DNA of 64,000 nt, taken from contig DATKYR010000147.1 of assembly GCA_035528395.1 (NCBI GenBank), positions 7,549 through 71,548 of the forward strand, written 5' to 3'. Position 1 is the stretch's first letter. Each line of letters begins with the position of its first letter. This DNA is from NIOZ-UU13 sp035528395. Its GTDB lineage: Bacteria > Planctomycetota > Phycisphaerae > Sedimentisphaerales > Anaerobacaceae. The notes beneath the pieces are model-generated. The model was not told the DNA's origin. It saw only the letters and a program-made list of their open reading frames with translations, and did no database searches. Positions 53,490 to 63,175 of the stretch are shown piece after piece. Position numbers and translations under genes: made by a program.

Positions 53490-54623
53490 ATGGAACGGTG
53501 GATAACAAACCAAAAACGGCCAAGTCGGGTGCTTATAGTAGTTGCTTTGTGGTGTGTTATAAGTCCTTTCATCTTTCAGAAATCAGAAGTAAGAGGCCAG
53601 AAATCAGAGTCCGTCATTTGCCCTCTGTCCTCTGCCATAAGTAATGTATCACAACACCTCGTTTCCAAACCGAAGAAAAAAGGCATTGTCAAAATAGCTA
53701 CTATTGGACCTCAGGCATTGAATGTAGATGTCAATACTAAGCCGCAACAAGTGGTGAACAAGATAATAGCCCACTGGAGGGGGCGATTCGCCCAGGTTTT
53801 GCCTGACAAACCCGACTTAATCGTGGTTCCGGAGGCCTGTGATCGGCCGGCCGGATTCAGCCTCGACAAACGCCTCGAATATTACCGGGTGCGAAAGGAC
53901 CAGATACAGAAATTCTTCGCCCAGGTTGCCAGAGAAAATAACTGCTATATCGTCTATTCGGCGGCCAGAGAAATGGAGGACGGCACCTGGCGGAATTCCA
54001 GCATAATGATCGACCGAACGGGTGAAGTCGCAGGTATCTACAATAAGAATCACGTCGTTATTGAAGAGACCACCGAAGCAGGTATTCTTTGTGGCAGAGA
54101 TGCGCCCATCATCGATTGCGATTTTGGCCGGGTCGCGTTTGCAATATGCTTTGACCTGAATTTCGATGAGCTGCGGCTGAAATACGTCAAGGCCAAACCG
54201 GACTTGTTGATTTTCTCATCGATGTATCACGGAGGCCTGATGCAGGCATATTGGGCCTATTCCTGTCGTTGTCATTTTGTCGGTGCTATTGCCGGAAGAG
54301 CAACTCCCTCTGAAATTTACAATCCTTTAGGCCAGGTTATCGCCTCCAATACTAATTATTTTGATTATACCGTTGCTGAGGTCAACCTGGACTGCCGCCT
54401 TGTCCATCTGGATTATAACTGGGGTCGTCTCAAAGCCCTTAAAGCCAAATACGGACCGAAAGTCAAGATTACCGACCCCGGCTACCTCGGCTGCGTATTA
54501 GTTGCCAGCGAACATGAAACTATCAGCGCCGATGAGATGATTAAAGAATTCGAAATTGAGTTACTGGATGATTATATGGCAAGGGCACTGGCCCACCGGC
54601 ATACGCTGGGAAATATGGAATAA
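53490..54623 (+). CDS. Carbon-nitrogen hydrolase (nitrilase superfamily), exported
   Basis: 377 residues, GGAG eight bases before the ATG. A signal or anchor (VLIVVALWCVISPFIF) is followed by element D read in frame (QKSEVRGQKSESVICPLSS). The catalytic triad of the superfamily is present: Glu in VVPEACDRPAGF, Lys in YNKNHVVIEE, Cys in VAFAICFDLNF. It hydrolyses a C-N bond, amide or nitrile, outside the cytoplasm if the signal works. It sits between two oxidoreductase paralogues, 10 bases before the second. An upstream hairpin (TTCACAG/CTGTGAA at 53443-53474) may affect translation. Confidence 0.88.
   Translation: MERWITNQKRPSRVLIVVALWCVISPFIFQKSEVRGQKSESVICPLSSAISNVSQHLVSKPKKKGIVKIATIGPQALNVDVNTKPQQVVNKIIAHWRGRFAQVLPDKPDLIVVPEACDRPAGFSLDKRLEYYRVRKDQIQKFFAQVARENNCYIVYSAAREMEDGTWRNSSIMIDRTGEVAGIYNKNHVVIEETTEAGILCGRDAPIIDCDFGRVAFAICFDLNFDELRLKYVKAKPDLLIFSSMYHGGLMQAYWAYSCRCHFVGAIAGRATPSEIYNPLGQVIASNTNYFDYTVAEVNLDCRLVHLDYNWGRLKALKAKYGPKVKITDPGYLGCVLVASEHETISADEMIKEFEIELLDDYMARALAHRHTLGNME
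53575..53638. repeat. Element D, copy 3, inside the C-N hydrolase gene
   Basis: TCAGAAATCAGAAGTAAGAG, GCCAGAAATCAGAG and CCCTCTGTCCTCTG. It is read in frame between signal and mature enzyme, so it only lengthens a linker. Confidence 0.7.
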
Positions 54624-54633
54624 GGAGAAAAAT

Positions 54634-55962
54634 ATGAAATCATTAAATCGTCGAGAATTTATGAAAGGTTCTATCGCCTCCGCCGCCGCCTTTACAGTAT
54701 TCCCTCAAGGCAAAGTACATGGAGCAAACGAGAAGGTGATTATGGGTGTGATGGGGCTGGGTGGTCGAGGAACATACCTGGCCGAGAAATTTGCGCAGCG
54801 GCCGGATGTGGAAATCGCCTATCTCTGCGACCCAAATACCAGGCGTTTCGCCCGGGCACGAGAGGCGGTTGAAGAAGCTCAGGGCAAAAGAACAATACTC
54901 GTGCAGGACTTCCGAAAAATCCTTGACGACCGCAACGTCGACATTCTTGTCAATGCCACCCCCGACCACTGGCACGGGCTGGGAACTATTATGGCCTGTC
55001 AGGCCGGCAAGGATGTCTACGTGGAAAAACCTCTTGCGCACAATATCTGGGAAGGCAGAAAAATGGTCGAGGCCGCCCGCAAGTACAAGAGGGTCGTCCA
55101 GGTAGGTATGCAATCGCGCAGCGCCGCTTACGCCAAGAAGGCCAAGGAATATATTGAATCCGGCAAGCTGGGTGATATTTACATTGTCCGCGTTTTCAAC
55201 ATGATGAGCCATCCTATGCAGGAAGACACTCCCAACCAACCCGTTCCTGAAGGTTTTGACTATGATATATGGTGCGGCCCAGCCCCGAAACTACCTTATA
55301 ACCCAAGTCGCCGGTGGCTGAACCAGTGGGAGTACAGTTGTGGGCCTATTCCCGGTGACGCGATTCATCAGCTTGACCTGGCCCGATATCTGCTGGACGA
55401 TATTCCATATCCGAAAACGGTCTCTCACGCCGGGGGTGTGAACACCCTTCGAGACGGCAGGGAAACGCCCGACACTCAGTTGGCCACATTTGAATACGGT
55501 CGACTAACTCTATTGCTCGAAGCGGCGCTGTGGACACCTTATATGGAAAAGACACCCGTCGATGTGCGGGACTCAGACCGGTTTCCAAACTGGCCTTTCA
55601 GCAGCACAAAGATAGAAATTTTGGGGACAAAAGGTTTCATGCATTTCAGCCGGCATGGTGGCGGCTGGCAGGCTTTCGACGCCCAGGGCGAATTGACGCA
55701 TTCCGAATACGGCCGTCAGGGTGACAAAGAACATCAGGACAACTTTATTGATTGTATCCGAACTCGAAAAAAACCCATTTCCGATGTGGAAATAGGACAC
55801 CAGTCTGTGTTACTGTGCCATATGGCCAACATATCATATCGAGTAGGTAATCAAAAACTTGAATTTGACCCCGACACCGAATCCTTTACGAATTGCGACC
55901 AGGCCAATAAATATTTGAAACGCACTTATCGCAAACCCTGGGTCGTCCCGGATAATGTATGA
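54634..55962 (+). CDS. Gfo/Idh/MocA family oxidoreductase, Tat-exported (paralogue 2)
   Basis: 442 residues from the ATG at 54634, with AGGAG upstream and 10 bases after the previous stop. Tat signal MKSLNRREFMKGSIASAAAF. NAD domain: MGVMGLGGRGTYLAEKF, VNATPDHWHGLGTIMACQAG, DVYVEKPLA. Second domain: WEYSCGPIPGDAIHQLDLAR and DNFIDCIRTRKKP. The start region is almost identical in DNA to that of paralogue 1. It probably acts on a different sugar or step of the same pathway. Confidence 0.92.
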   Translation: MKSLNRREFMKGSIASAAAFTVFPQGKVHGANEKVIMGVMGLGGRGTYLAEKFAQRPDVEIAYLCDPNTRRFARAREAVEEAQGKRTILVQDFRKILDDRNVDILVNATPDHWHGLGTIMACQAGKDVYVEKPLAHNIWEGRKMVEAARKYKRVVQVGMQSRSAAYAKKAKEYIESGKLGDIYIVRVFNMMSHPMQEDTPNQPVPEGFDYDIWCGPAPKLPYNPSRRWLNQWEYSCGPIPGDAIHQLDLARYLLDDIPYPKTVSHAGGVNTLRDGRETPDTQLATFEYGRLTLLLEAALWTPYMEKTPVDVRDSDRFPNWPFSSTKIEILGTKGFMHFSRHGGGWQAFDAQGELTHSEYGRQGDKEHQDNFIDCIRTRKKPISDVEIGHQSVLLCHMANISYRVGNQKLEFDPDTESFTNCDQANKYLKRTYRKPWVVPDNV

Positions 55963-55977
55963 GCAGGGAAAGAAGTG

Positions 55978-57138
55978 ATGTTACAAAGACTTTTACTGTC
56001 CATAGGCATCGTTGCAGTATGCTGCCATTGCTCCTATTCGAAATGGCTTAAAATCTCCAATATAAATGTAAGACAAGAGCCGACGGAATTGGGTGGCCCC
56101 AAGATAATCATCGAGTATGACATTGAGGACCCGAATATTTCACCGGCATCCCCTGCTTACGTTTTTGTCCGCTACAGCAAAGACGAAACCAATTGGCAGT
56201 TAATTACGACAGACCGTCTTCAGGGCAACGGCTTTGATATTGTTGACAAGCCGGGACATAAGCAAATTATCTGGTGGGGAACCGACCAAACCAGTTTCAC
56301 CGACGTCAATCAAGTGGATATTCGTATTCGCGGCATTCAAATGATACGCATCCCGGCGGGAAAATTTATAATGAGGAGTCTGCCCGGCGGAGGTCGTGAC
56401 GAATCGAAAAACATAAAACCCAGCTCCGACCTTCCCCTGTTTTATATGGCGAAGCATGAAACCACAATTGCTGTGTACACCGATTACCTCAACGAGGTCG
56501 GCGGCGAAGGAGCTGGCTGGAACCAGCGTATGACTGACAATAATCGCTGTGGCATCGTCCGACATAGTAATTACACGTATAGTGTCGAACCGGAACGCGA
56601 AAACTATCCGATTACCTATGTGTCCTGGTATGATGCGACAAACTTTTTGCGGTGGTGCGGTTTAAGACTGCCGACCGAAGCCGAATGGGAAAAAGCTCTT
56701 CGCGGAGGACTCTATCTGGACGGCGACGAAGTCAAAAAACGTCCAAACCCAATGCCTGAAAGACGCTTCCCCTGGGGTGACCAAAGTCCGAACGCCGATG
56801 GTGTTTTTAGATGCAATTACGATGGCGCCGACGACGGCTTTGAATACACGGCACCTGTAGGAAGCTTCGCGAACTTCAGCAGTCCTTACGGCATCTGTGA
56901 TTTGGCCGGAAATGTGTCAGAGTGGACACTGGACTGGTATTCAACCTCATATCATGCCGGCCTGGATGGTTTTCGCATGGTGAGAGGTGGCTCGTGGATG
57001 GCCGTACCGGCCGCCTGTGACGCTATCACCGGAGCAACGCAACTGCCTCTTAAGGAAAGTAGTATTATGGGATTTCGCGGAGCAAAGGGACGATTCACTC
57101 AGGAAGCAAGAGATGCTGCCTTGGGTCGTACTAATTAA
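55978..57138 (+). CDS. Formylglycine-generating-enzyme-like (SUMF1 fold) secreted protein
   Basis: 386 residues, ATG at 55978. Signal peptide, then a beta-sandwich-like N-terminal domain (about 25-115: RQEPTELGGPKIIIEYDIED), then the SUMF1 fold from MIRIPAGKFIMRS to the end: FYMAKHETTIAVYTDYLNEV, YVSWYDATNFLRWCGLRLPT, EAEWEKALRGG, GICDLAGNVSEWTLDWY, RMVRGGSW. The true enzyme's active-site cysteines follow RGGSW; here that part reads MAVPAACDAITG, with one cysteine and an altered pattern, so catalytic activity is doubtful. It follows the oxidoreductases by 15 bases. A structural or binding role is more likely than sulfatase activation. Confidence 0.85.
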   Translation: MLQRLLLSIGIVAVCCHCSYSKWLKISNINVRQEPTELGGPKIIIEYDIEDPNISPASPAYVFVRYSKDETNWQLITTDRLQGNGFDIVDKPGHKQIIWWGTDQTSFTDVNQVDIRIRGIQMIRIPAGKFIMRSLPGGGRDESKNIKPSSDLPLFYMAKHETTIAVYTDYLNEVGGEGAGWNQRMTDNNRCGIVRHSNYTYSVEPERENYPITYVSWYDATNFLRWCGLRLPTEAEWEKALRGGLYLDGDEVKKRPNPMPERRFPWGDQSPNADGVFRCNYDGADDGFEYTAPVGSFANFSSPYGICDLAGNVSEWTLDWYSTSYHAGLDGFRMVRGGSWMAVPAACDAITGATQLPLKESSIMGFRGAKGRFTQEARDAALGRTN

Positions 57139-57215
57139 GACTTCACCTTTTACCGCTATAAGAACCGAGAAGACTTAGCAAATTGGCACAGACTATTGTC
57201 ACGGGAGATAAACAA

Positions 57216-60125
57216 ATGAAAAGAAAAAGACTACTGAAGTGGGAAAAATTCCAGCTTGAGAGCCTGTCAAGCTCAAGGAACACAGTTACAGTATTGATGC
57301 TCTTTGTCTTCTGTGCAACTATACAGGCTGATAATAGTACACAAAAATTACGAAATGATACTATGGTTGCGGTTGCCGAGAGTAGCGGTTACGGGCAACG
57401 AACTCCGTTCGTTACCACGAGCATAACCCCGACCGACTTGCGGTGCGAATACCTGACCAACCCCTTAGGTATTGATGTGAAGCGACCGCGGCTGAGCTGG
57501 AAGCTTAAGGCAACCGAGCAGAAAACACGTGGACAAGCACAGAGGGCTTACCATATTCTGGTGGCCAGTTCGGAGGAATTGCTTGCCAGGGACAAAGGCG
57601 ACCTATGGGATTCGGGCGAAACCAAGTCTGACCAGTCGAATCTCGTTATCTATCACGGCTCTCCCCTGTCATCCGGCATGCGCTGCTATTGGAAGGTACG
57701 GGTACGCGATAATCACGGAGTGTTCTCGGCCTGGAGCGCATCAGCTCGATGGACAATGGGATTGTTGAATCCGTCAGACTGGTCAGCCAAATGGATAGGC
57801 ACGGATCAGCAGTTCGTTGAGGTTAAGGAGTTGCCTCCGGAAGGTAACTACCTATCTGATCCATGGTTTCGCAAGGAAATTATCTTAAGAGACAAGCCCC
57901 GGTGGGCAACGATGTACGTAGCGTCTGTGGGCTACCATGAACTCTATGTGAATGGAAAGAAGGTGACAGATACGGTTCTGATGCCGAGCGTCGCCGACCA
58001 TACAAAGCGGGCGCGTTACGTGACTTACGAAATTGCCGATCATCTGCGGCCTGGCCGCAACGTGATTGGCCTATGGCTGGGCACATCGTGGTCTGTCTAC
58101 CCGCTGTACAAGACTGACGACAAACCACAAACACCAATAGTCATTGCTCAGGCCCACATCGAAATGCGAGATAGGCAAAGCCAACGTTTGATCACCGATG
58201 AAACGTGGAAGACCCATCCCAGTCCGAACGTTCTGTTAGGAACATGGATGTTTATGAACTTCGGCGGTGAATACTATGATGCCAATAAGGAATTACCGAA
58301 CTGGTGCCGTGCCGATTTGGACGATACTGGCTGGAAGCCGGCCACCGTGTATCATCCCAAACTGTTGCTGTCGGCTGAAATGGTCGAACCCAATCGCCGT
58401 ACCCAAAAAATCAAACCTATCGCCATCGAAAAAGTCGAAAGAGGGGGCTATCGCGTTGATATGGGTGTAAATTTTGCCGGTTTTGTCGAAATCGATGTGA
58501 AGGGACAACAGGGTGACATTATCGAATTACAATTCTCGGAACGCAAAGAGGAGTTAATAACCCATCGGCTCCACAGCGCCTACCGCATCGGACCCGGCAG
58601 GCAGGACACCTTTCGCAATCGTTTCAATTACGGCTCAGGAAGGTGGATTTTAATCAAAGGATTAGGATACAAACCCGCCTTACAGGATATCCGCGGTTAT
58701 CTGGTGCGGACCGACTTTCAGCGGGCAGGCTGGTTTGAGTGTTCCAACAAGCTGCTTAACGACATTTACAATATTGTGCTGTGGACTTTTGAGAATCTCA
58801 GCCTCGGTGGTTATGTTGTCGACTGCCCTCAGCGCGAACGCATGGGCTACGGCGGCGATGCCCACGCCACAACACAGATGGCGCTGAACAATTACAATCT
58901 GGGGGCTTTCTATACAAAATGGGCCCAGGACTGGCGTGACGTACAGGGCAAAGAGACTGCCTGGGGCCTTGGTGAAAAATCAACGAACCAAAACGCCCCG
59001 ACGCAGGCCGGTAATCTGCCGTATACCGCTCCTACTTACTGGGGCGGCGGTGGACCCGCCTGGAGCGGAATTTGTGTCACCCTGCCCTGGTATGTTTATC
59101 GGCACTATGGTGACATCCGCATACTCGAAGAGAACTTCAATACGATCGAGCGCTGGCTGGCCTTCCTTGAAACAAAGTCGAAGAATAATATGCTTGTTCG
59201 CTGGGGCGGAGAGTGGGACTTCTTAGGCGATTGGCTCTGGCCGGGAGCACAGGGAGTCAATGGTGACACGCGTGAGACCCTCTTTTTCAATAATTGCTAT
59301 TGGATCTATAATTTGCAAACAGCCGCGCGGATCGCCGATGCTTTGGGAAAGAAGGATATCGCTGCGAGATACCGTAGTCGGGCGGTAGTTATAGCCCGGG
59401 CTGTGCACAAGGAATTCTTCAATCCTCAGGAAAACGGCTACGTGAATAACCTGCAGGCTTACCTTGCTATTGCGATGTTGGTAGGACTGCCTCCCGAGGA
59501 AATTCGACCGGCGGTATGGAAACGTTTTGAAGACGAGATTCTCATTCATCGCAAAGGACACTTCTGGGGCGGGATTACCGGTGGTTATTTCATTGTCAAG
59601 AATCTACTGGAGTTCGATCGTCCAGACCTATTATTTGAAATGGCCACTAAAAAGGACTATCCGGGCTGGGGTGATATGCTGCAACGCGGGGCCACAACCC
59701 TCTGGGAGGCCTGGGACGGCAGTAATTCTCGTCTGCACAGTTCGTATTTACACATCGGAGCCTGGTTCATCGAAGGGCTGGGGGGTATCAAGCCCGACCC
59801 GAACAGTCCAGGATACAAGCATTTCCTTATCAAGCCGGGAATAATCAAAAATCAGCCTCTCGATTGGGTCAAAGCCAGACTCGAATCCCCGTATGGAACA
59901 ATCCGAAGTGAATGGCAGATTCTTAACGGAAAACTCAAACTAATGGTCTCTCTTCCGCCTAATACAACCGCAACACTCTACTTGCCGACTAAGGACCCTA
60001 AATCAATCAAAGAAGGAAATGTCCCCATAGCCCAGGCAAACGGCATTAAACACCTGCGTGACACAAAGGAGTTTTCCGTACTTGAAATTCAGCCCGGCCA
60101 CTACAACTTTGAGGCAGCCTTATAA
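57216..60125 (+). CDS. Alpha-L-rhamnosidase, GH78
   Basis: 969 residues from the ATG at 57216 with GGGAG upstream. A hydrophobic export segment (VTVLMLFVFCATIQA). N-terminal domain: LRCEYLTNPLGIDVKRPRLS and WSAKWIG. The catalytic (alpha/alpha)6 barrel has DCPQRERMGYGGDAH (near residue 546), GEWDFLGDWLWPG (near 665) and TTLWEAWDGSNSRLHS (near 828), holding the expected acidic residues. The C-terminal beta domain ends in LEIQPGHYNFEA. It releases L-rhamnose from polysaccharides or glycosides. The same window makes dTDP-L-rhamnose, so it handles this sugar both ways. Confidence 0.93.
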   Translation: MKRKRLLKWEKFQLESLSSSRNTVTVLMLFVFCATIQADNSTQKLRNDTMVAVAESSGYGQRTPFVTTSITPTDLRCEYLTNPLGIDVKRPRLSWKLKATEQKTRGQAQRAYHILVASSEELLARDKGDLWDSGETKSDQSNLVIYHGSPLSSGMRCYWKVRVRDNHGVFSAWSASARWTMGLLNPSDWSAKWIGTDQQFVEVKELPPEGNYLSDPWFRKEIILRDKPRWATMYVASVGYHELYVNGKKVTDTVLMPSVADHTKRARYVTYEIADHLRPGRNVIGLWLGTSWSVYPLYKTDDKPQTPIVIAQAHIEMRDRQSQRLITDETWKTHPSPNVLLGTWMFMNFGGEYYDANKELPNWCRADLDDTGWKPATVYHPKLLLSAEMVEPNRRTQKIKPIAIEKVERGGYRVDMGVNFAGFVEIDVKGQQGDIIELQFSERKEELITHRLHSAYRIGPGRQDTFRNRFNYGSGRWILIKGLGYKPALQDIRGYLVRTDFQRAGWFECSNKLLNDIYNIVLWTFENLSLGGYVVDCPQRERMGYGGDAHATTQMALNNYNLGAFYTKWAQDWRDVQGKETAWGLGEKSTNQNAPTQAGNLPYTAPTYWGGGGPAWSGICVTLPWYVYRHYGDIRILEENFNTIERWLAFLETKSKNNMLVRWGGEWDFLGDWLWPGAQGVNGDTRETLFFNNCYWIYNLQTAARIADALGKKDIAARYRSRAVVIARAVHKEFFNPQENGYVNNLQAYLAIAMLVGLPPEEIRPAVWKRFEDEILIHRKGHFWGGITGGYFIVKNLLEFDRPDLLFEMATKKDYPGWGDMLQRGATTLWEAWDGSNSRLHSSYLHIGAWFIEGLGGIKPDPNSPGYKHFLIKPGIIKNQPLDWVKARLESPYGTIRSEWQILNGKLKLMVSLPPNTTATLYLPTKDPKSIKEGNVPIAQANGIKHLRDTKEFSVLEIQPGHYNFEAAL

Positions 60126-60194
60126 CCAAAGGTTGTTCCATCTCTCCAGTGCTGTTGGTGTTGAGCATAAGTTGTGAAGGTCCGTCACTGCTTT

Positions 60195-62729
60195 TCACAG
60201 AGACACCTTCTGACCGGAGACAAACACCTCTTTGACGTCAAGTTCACCCAATTTCATTTCGACAAATGCTTTTCCGTTTTTTAGGCCGACAGTACCAAAG
60301 CCACTTTCGACCGAGAAGAAGCAGCGAAAATTGTTCCCAATTTTCGAATCGATATAAAGTGTTTTATTAACTGCATCGTAACGCAGACCTGTAAGGCCCT
60401 GCAGTAGGCCATAGCTGGACAAGGCTCGCGCGTACCAGTGACCACATTCGTATTCATCGAAAGGATTCCGAATACGACCGTCATATCGATCGCGGCAGAC
60501 GCGCACAATCTCAAGCCCTTCTTGAACCATGCCTTCAAGCATCAGGTGGGAGGCAACCTGGTATTCGATGCCGGTCCAGACTTCGTCGCTGTAAACGAAC
60601 GGGATGGATAGTTGCCCGCCGCGAGGCCAAGTGCATAAGAGCAGGCCGCCGTCTTTACCCACTGCAAAAGCAGGCCGTTGTGGGTTGGCATGGTCAGAGA
60701 GGTCGTGCTTGAGATTATACTTGTGAACAGCCCTCAAATGGCTTTTCACCTTCTCGTCATCTATGATTTCACCCAGTCCCGCCATGTGGGCAATCCAGAA
60801 ACCCAGGACCCCATCTGAGAGACAACCCGTACCGTATTGGTACTTGGGTCCCTGTGTATTAAGCATTTTCACAATGTGGCTGTAGCCCGGGCCATTCTGT
60901 GAAGTATTGAGCGGATGAAACTCAGCATTCAGGCCTTTCGGTTGGATCTTTTGGTAGAAGTACTCTCCGTTGAAAAGTTCGGTCTCAAGGAATTTCTTGC
61001 CTTTAACCAACAGCTCTCGGTATCGGGAGACATCATCATCCATGGCGGTGCCCATCTCGATTGCGGCAGCAAGTGCACCGAGGTAGAAGCTGGAACAGTG
61101 TCCGTCCGGACCCCAGTATTCGATATCATACGTGTTGTGATGGGGCTCTTCCAGGATGCCTTTGCCCCTGGGATCCCACGTATTAATGCAGTAGTTCAAG
61201 CTGATTTTGACTTTGGGCCACAATTGTTTAAGCCAGAGCGTATCACCGGAGATGCGCCATTCGCGGTACACTTTCATAATTCCGCCGAGCTGCCCATCAG
61301 AGGCAGCGTGATAATCGTGTGTAGTGGGGCGTATGGGCAAAGCTGTGCGAAAACTCTGATGTCCGCGTTCGTCTTGGCTTTCATTAAACTCTGTCTCCCG
61401 TAGACTCCGTTCGAGGGAAGGGAATAAATGCGGTATTGCCTGGGCATAGTTCCATACGTGCGTGCAGGAACCGTGGCAACAACCCTGCTCATCACTGCAA
61501 CCCTCAAAACACCAAAGACGACCGTTTGTTTGCCTGAGCACTGTTGGGGATTTGAGAATAGTGAGATTGGCCGAAACGGCCTCGATAACTTCGGCAGGAA
61601 GAGTTGAGTCATAAAAAGATTCTGTAAATAGAGCCGTTTTGCGGCGTAGATCATCATAGTTTCGACGCCAGTAGCGAGCGACTTCTTTGATATCCTTGAA
61701 CCGGCCGGCATACCAGGGAACGTAAGTGCGAATAGCAAAGTATTCACTGTCTTCGGAGGCAGGGGCATCCGGCGCATCCTTGCCGAGACGCAGGTTGGTC
61801 TTGGGCACATACCAAACAAACATTAAACGCACAGTTTTCTCTTGGCCGGGTTTCAATGTGAATGGCACAAAGAGGGATGCCCCAGGGCACGGTCCATCAA
61901 CCGGAGGATTCTCGAGCAGTCGAGCTTCCTGAATGTTCTTCCAGGCAAGGGTAAGGGAATCCCACCAGCCGCCCTTGAACCAGCAGTGGTCGACAACCAT
62001 ATTATTATCGTCGACGAACAACGCAAAAGAACCCAAATTCTCTGGCTTTTCTTCAGTGCCTTCCTGGTGAAGGACAAAACCGTTTCGGATAGGTAATATC
62101 GTGTTCCCTTCTCTGCCGATAGCCATGAAGTTTTTCGTATTGTAGGAGAAAACAGCATCGATAGTCTCGGTTGAAACGTTGCTGAAACTGTATTCCAGTG
62201 CCCCGGCCGGAAGAGAAGCATTGTCAGGATCTCCGGGAATAAATGGGCTCCAACCAGTCACTTTGATGTTCAGCGGGACTTCCCGGTCTTTGAGGGTGAC
62301 TATCCCAAAGGGGAATCGTGCCAGAAAGGAGGCTTGATCAAATCTTGGCAAGCCATAACTGCTCCCGGAGGCACCATTGCCGGTGTTAGGGGCACCGAAC
62401 ACCTTCCGGGCGGGCACGGGGCCTTCAAGTACTTTGGTCACGTTGGTTTTCATTCCTTTGATGCACAAGGCTGCGAATGAGCAAGGTTCATTGAAAACCT
62501 GCATAGTATTCCTGACTGAGACATGGGAGATAGCCCCTGTTCCTTCTAAACATATCATACCGGCGCCAATTCCGCCGATAGGAAAAGCAACTCGATTCAA
62601 ATAAGGACCCTGGTATGAATCATTATACTCACGATGTTGGGCGTGGATTGTTGAGCCTGTGAGTAATACGGATAGGGCAAACAATACCACAGTCAGGTAT
62701 AACCTATAGTTGGCGATATTAGTACTCAT
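60195..62729 (-). CDS. GH116-like (bile acid beta-glucosidase / DUF608) secreted glycosidase
   Basis: 844 residues from the ATG at 62729, which has AGGAGG six bases upstream; an earlier in-frame start at 62774 is less likely. Signal peptide (YLTVVLFALSVLLTGSTIHA). The N-terminal GBA2-type domain begins RVAFPIGGIGAGMICLEG. The helical barrel includes HDYHAASDGQLGGIMKVYRE, NTYDIEYWGPDGHCSSFYLG and DEYECGHWYARALSSY. Related enzymes are beta-glucosidases, beta-xylosidases or N-acetylglucosaminidases. It is convergent with the rhamnosidase and probably degrades another part of the same polymer. Confidence 0.88.
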   Translation of the reverse strand: MSTNIANYRLYLTVVLFALSVLLTGSTIHAQHREYNDSYQGPYLNRVAFPIGGIGAGMICLEGTGAISHVSVRNTMQVFNEPCSFAALCIKGMKTNVTKVLEGPVPARKVFGAPNTGNGASGSSYGLPRFDQASFLARFPFGIVTLKDREVPLNIKVTGWSPFIPGDPDNASLPAGALEYSFSNVSTETIDAVFSYNTKNFMAIGREGNTILPIRNGFVLHQEGTEEKPENLGSFALFVDDNNMVVDHCWFKGGWWDSLTLAWKNIQEARLLENPPVDGPCPGASLFVPFTLKPGQEKTVRLMFVWYVPKTNLRLGKDAPDAPASEDSEYFAIRTYVPWYAGRFKDIKEVARYWRRNYDDLRRKTALFTESFYDSTLPAEVIEAVSANLTILKSPTVLRQTNGRLWCFEGCSDEQGCCHGSCTHVWNYAQAIPHLFPSLERSLRETEFNESQDERGHQSFRTALPIRPTTHDYHAASDGQLGGIMKVYREWRISGDTLWLKQLWPKVKISLNYCINTWDPRGKGILEEPHHNTYDIEYWGPDGHCSSFYLGALAAAIEMGTAMDDDVSRYRELLVKGKKFLETELFNGEYFYQKIQPKGLNAEFHPLNTSQNGPGYSHIVKMLNTQGPKYQYGTGCLSDGVLGFWIAHMAGLGEIIDDEKVKSHLRAVHKYNLKHDLSDHANPQRPAFAVGKDGGLLLCTWPRGGQLSIPFVYSDEVWTGIEYQVASHLMLEGMVQEGLEIVRVCRDRYDGRIRNPFDEYECGHWYARALSSYGLLQGLTGLRYDAVNKTLYIDSKIGNNFRCFFSVESGFGTVGLKNGKAFVEMKLGELDVKEVFVSGQKVSL

Positions 62730-62968
62730 GACTGACCTCCTAATTGATTGATAAAATGCATTCTTAACTGGCATTCTCTATTTGCAAAGTTCCTCAATGT
62801 GACTAAAGTAGCAAATCTATCCTGAAATTGCAACTCTCTCAAAATTTCGCTCAGATTTTAGCTAAGTTTTGGATTATAAAACAACTTTTTCCTGTCAAAT
62901 TTTCCTGGACCGATCCCACCAGCCAATCACAGTGCACTGAGCCGCACACGAAACTTGTCCTTTACCCA

Positions 62969-63172
62969 TCATTCCTTCGCCCCGTGCCTCCGCAGAAGTT
63001 CAACGATTTTCTCATATCCTTTATCTTTGGCCAAGGACAAAGGCGTCCTATCGTCATTATCCTTCGCATTGACATTGGCGCCGTTCACAAGAAGTAGATT
63101 AACCACTTCCCTGTGGCCCCGAGACACTGCGGAGAGCAGAGGAGTCCCTGGTCTTGATACGCCCGTAGAAAT
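62969..63172 (-). pseudogene. Ankyrin-repeat remnant without a start
   Basis: Directly after the TAG and TAA that end the membrane protein gene, and in the same frame, 67 codons remain open to a TGA. They encode two ankyrin repeats: GTPLLSAVSRGHREVVNLLL, VNGANVNAKDND and RTPLSLAKDKGYEKIVELLR, RHGAKE. There is no ATG; GTG codons inside would leave only part. It looks like the end of a gene whose front is lost. Translation by readthrough of the double stop is possible but unsupported. Confidence 0.65.
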
Positions 63173-63175
63173 TTA

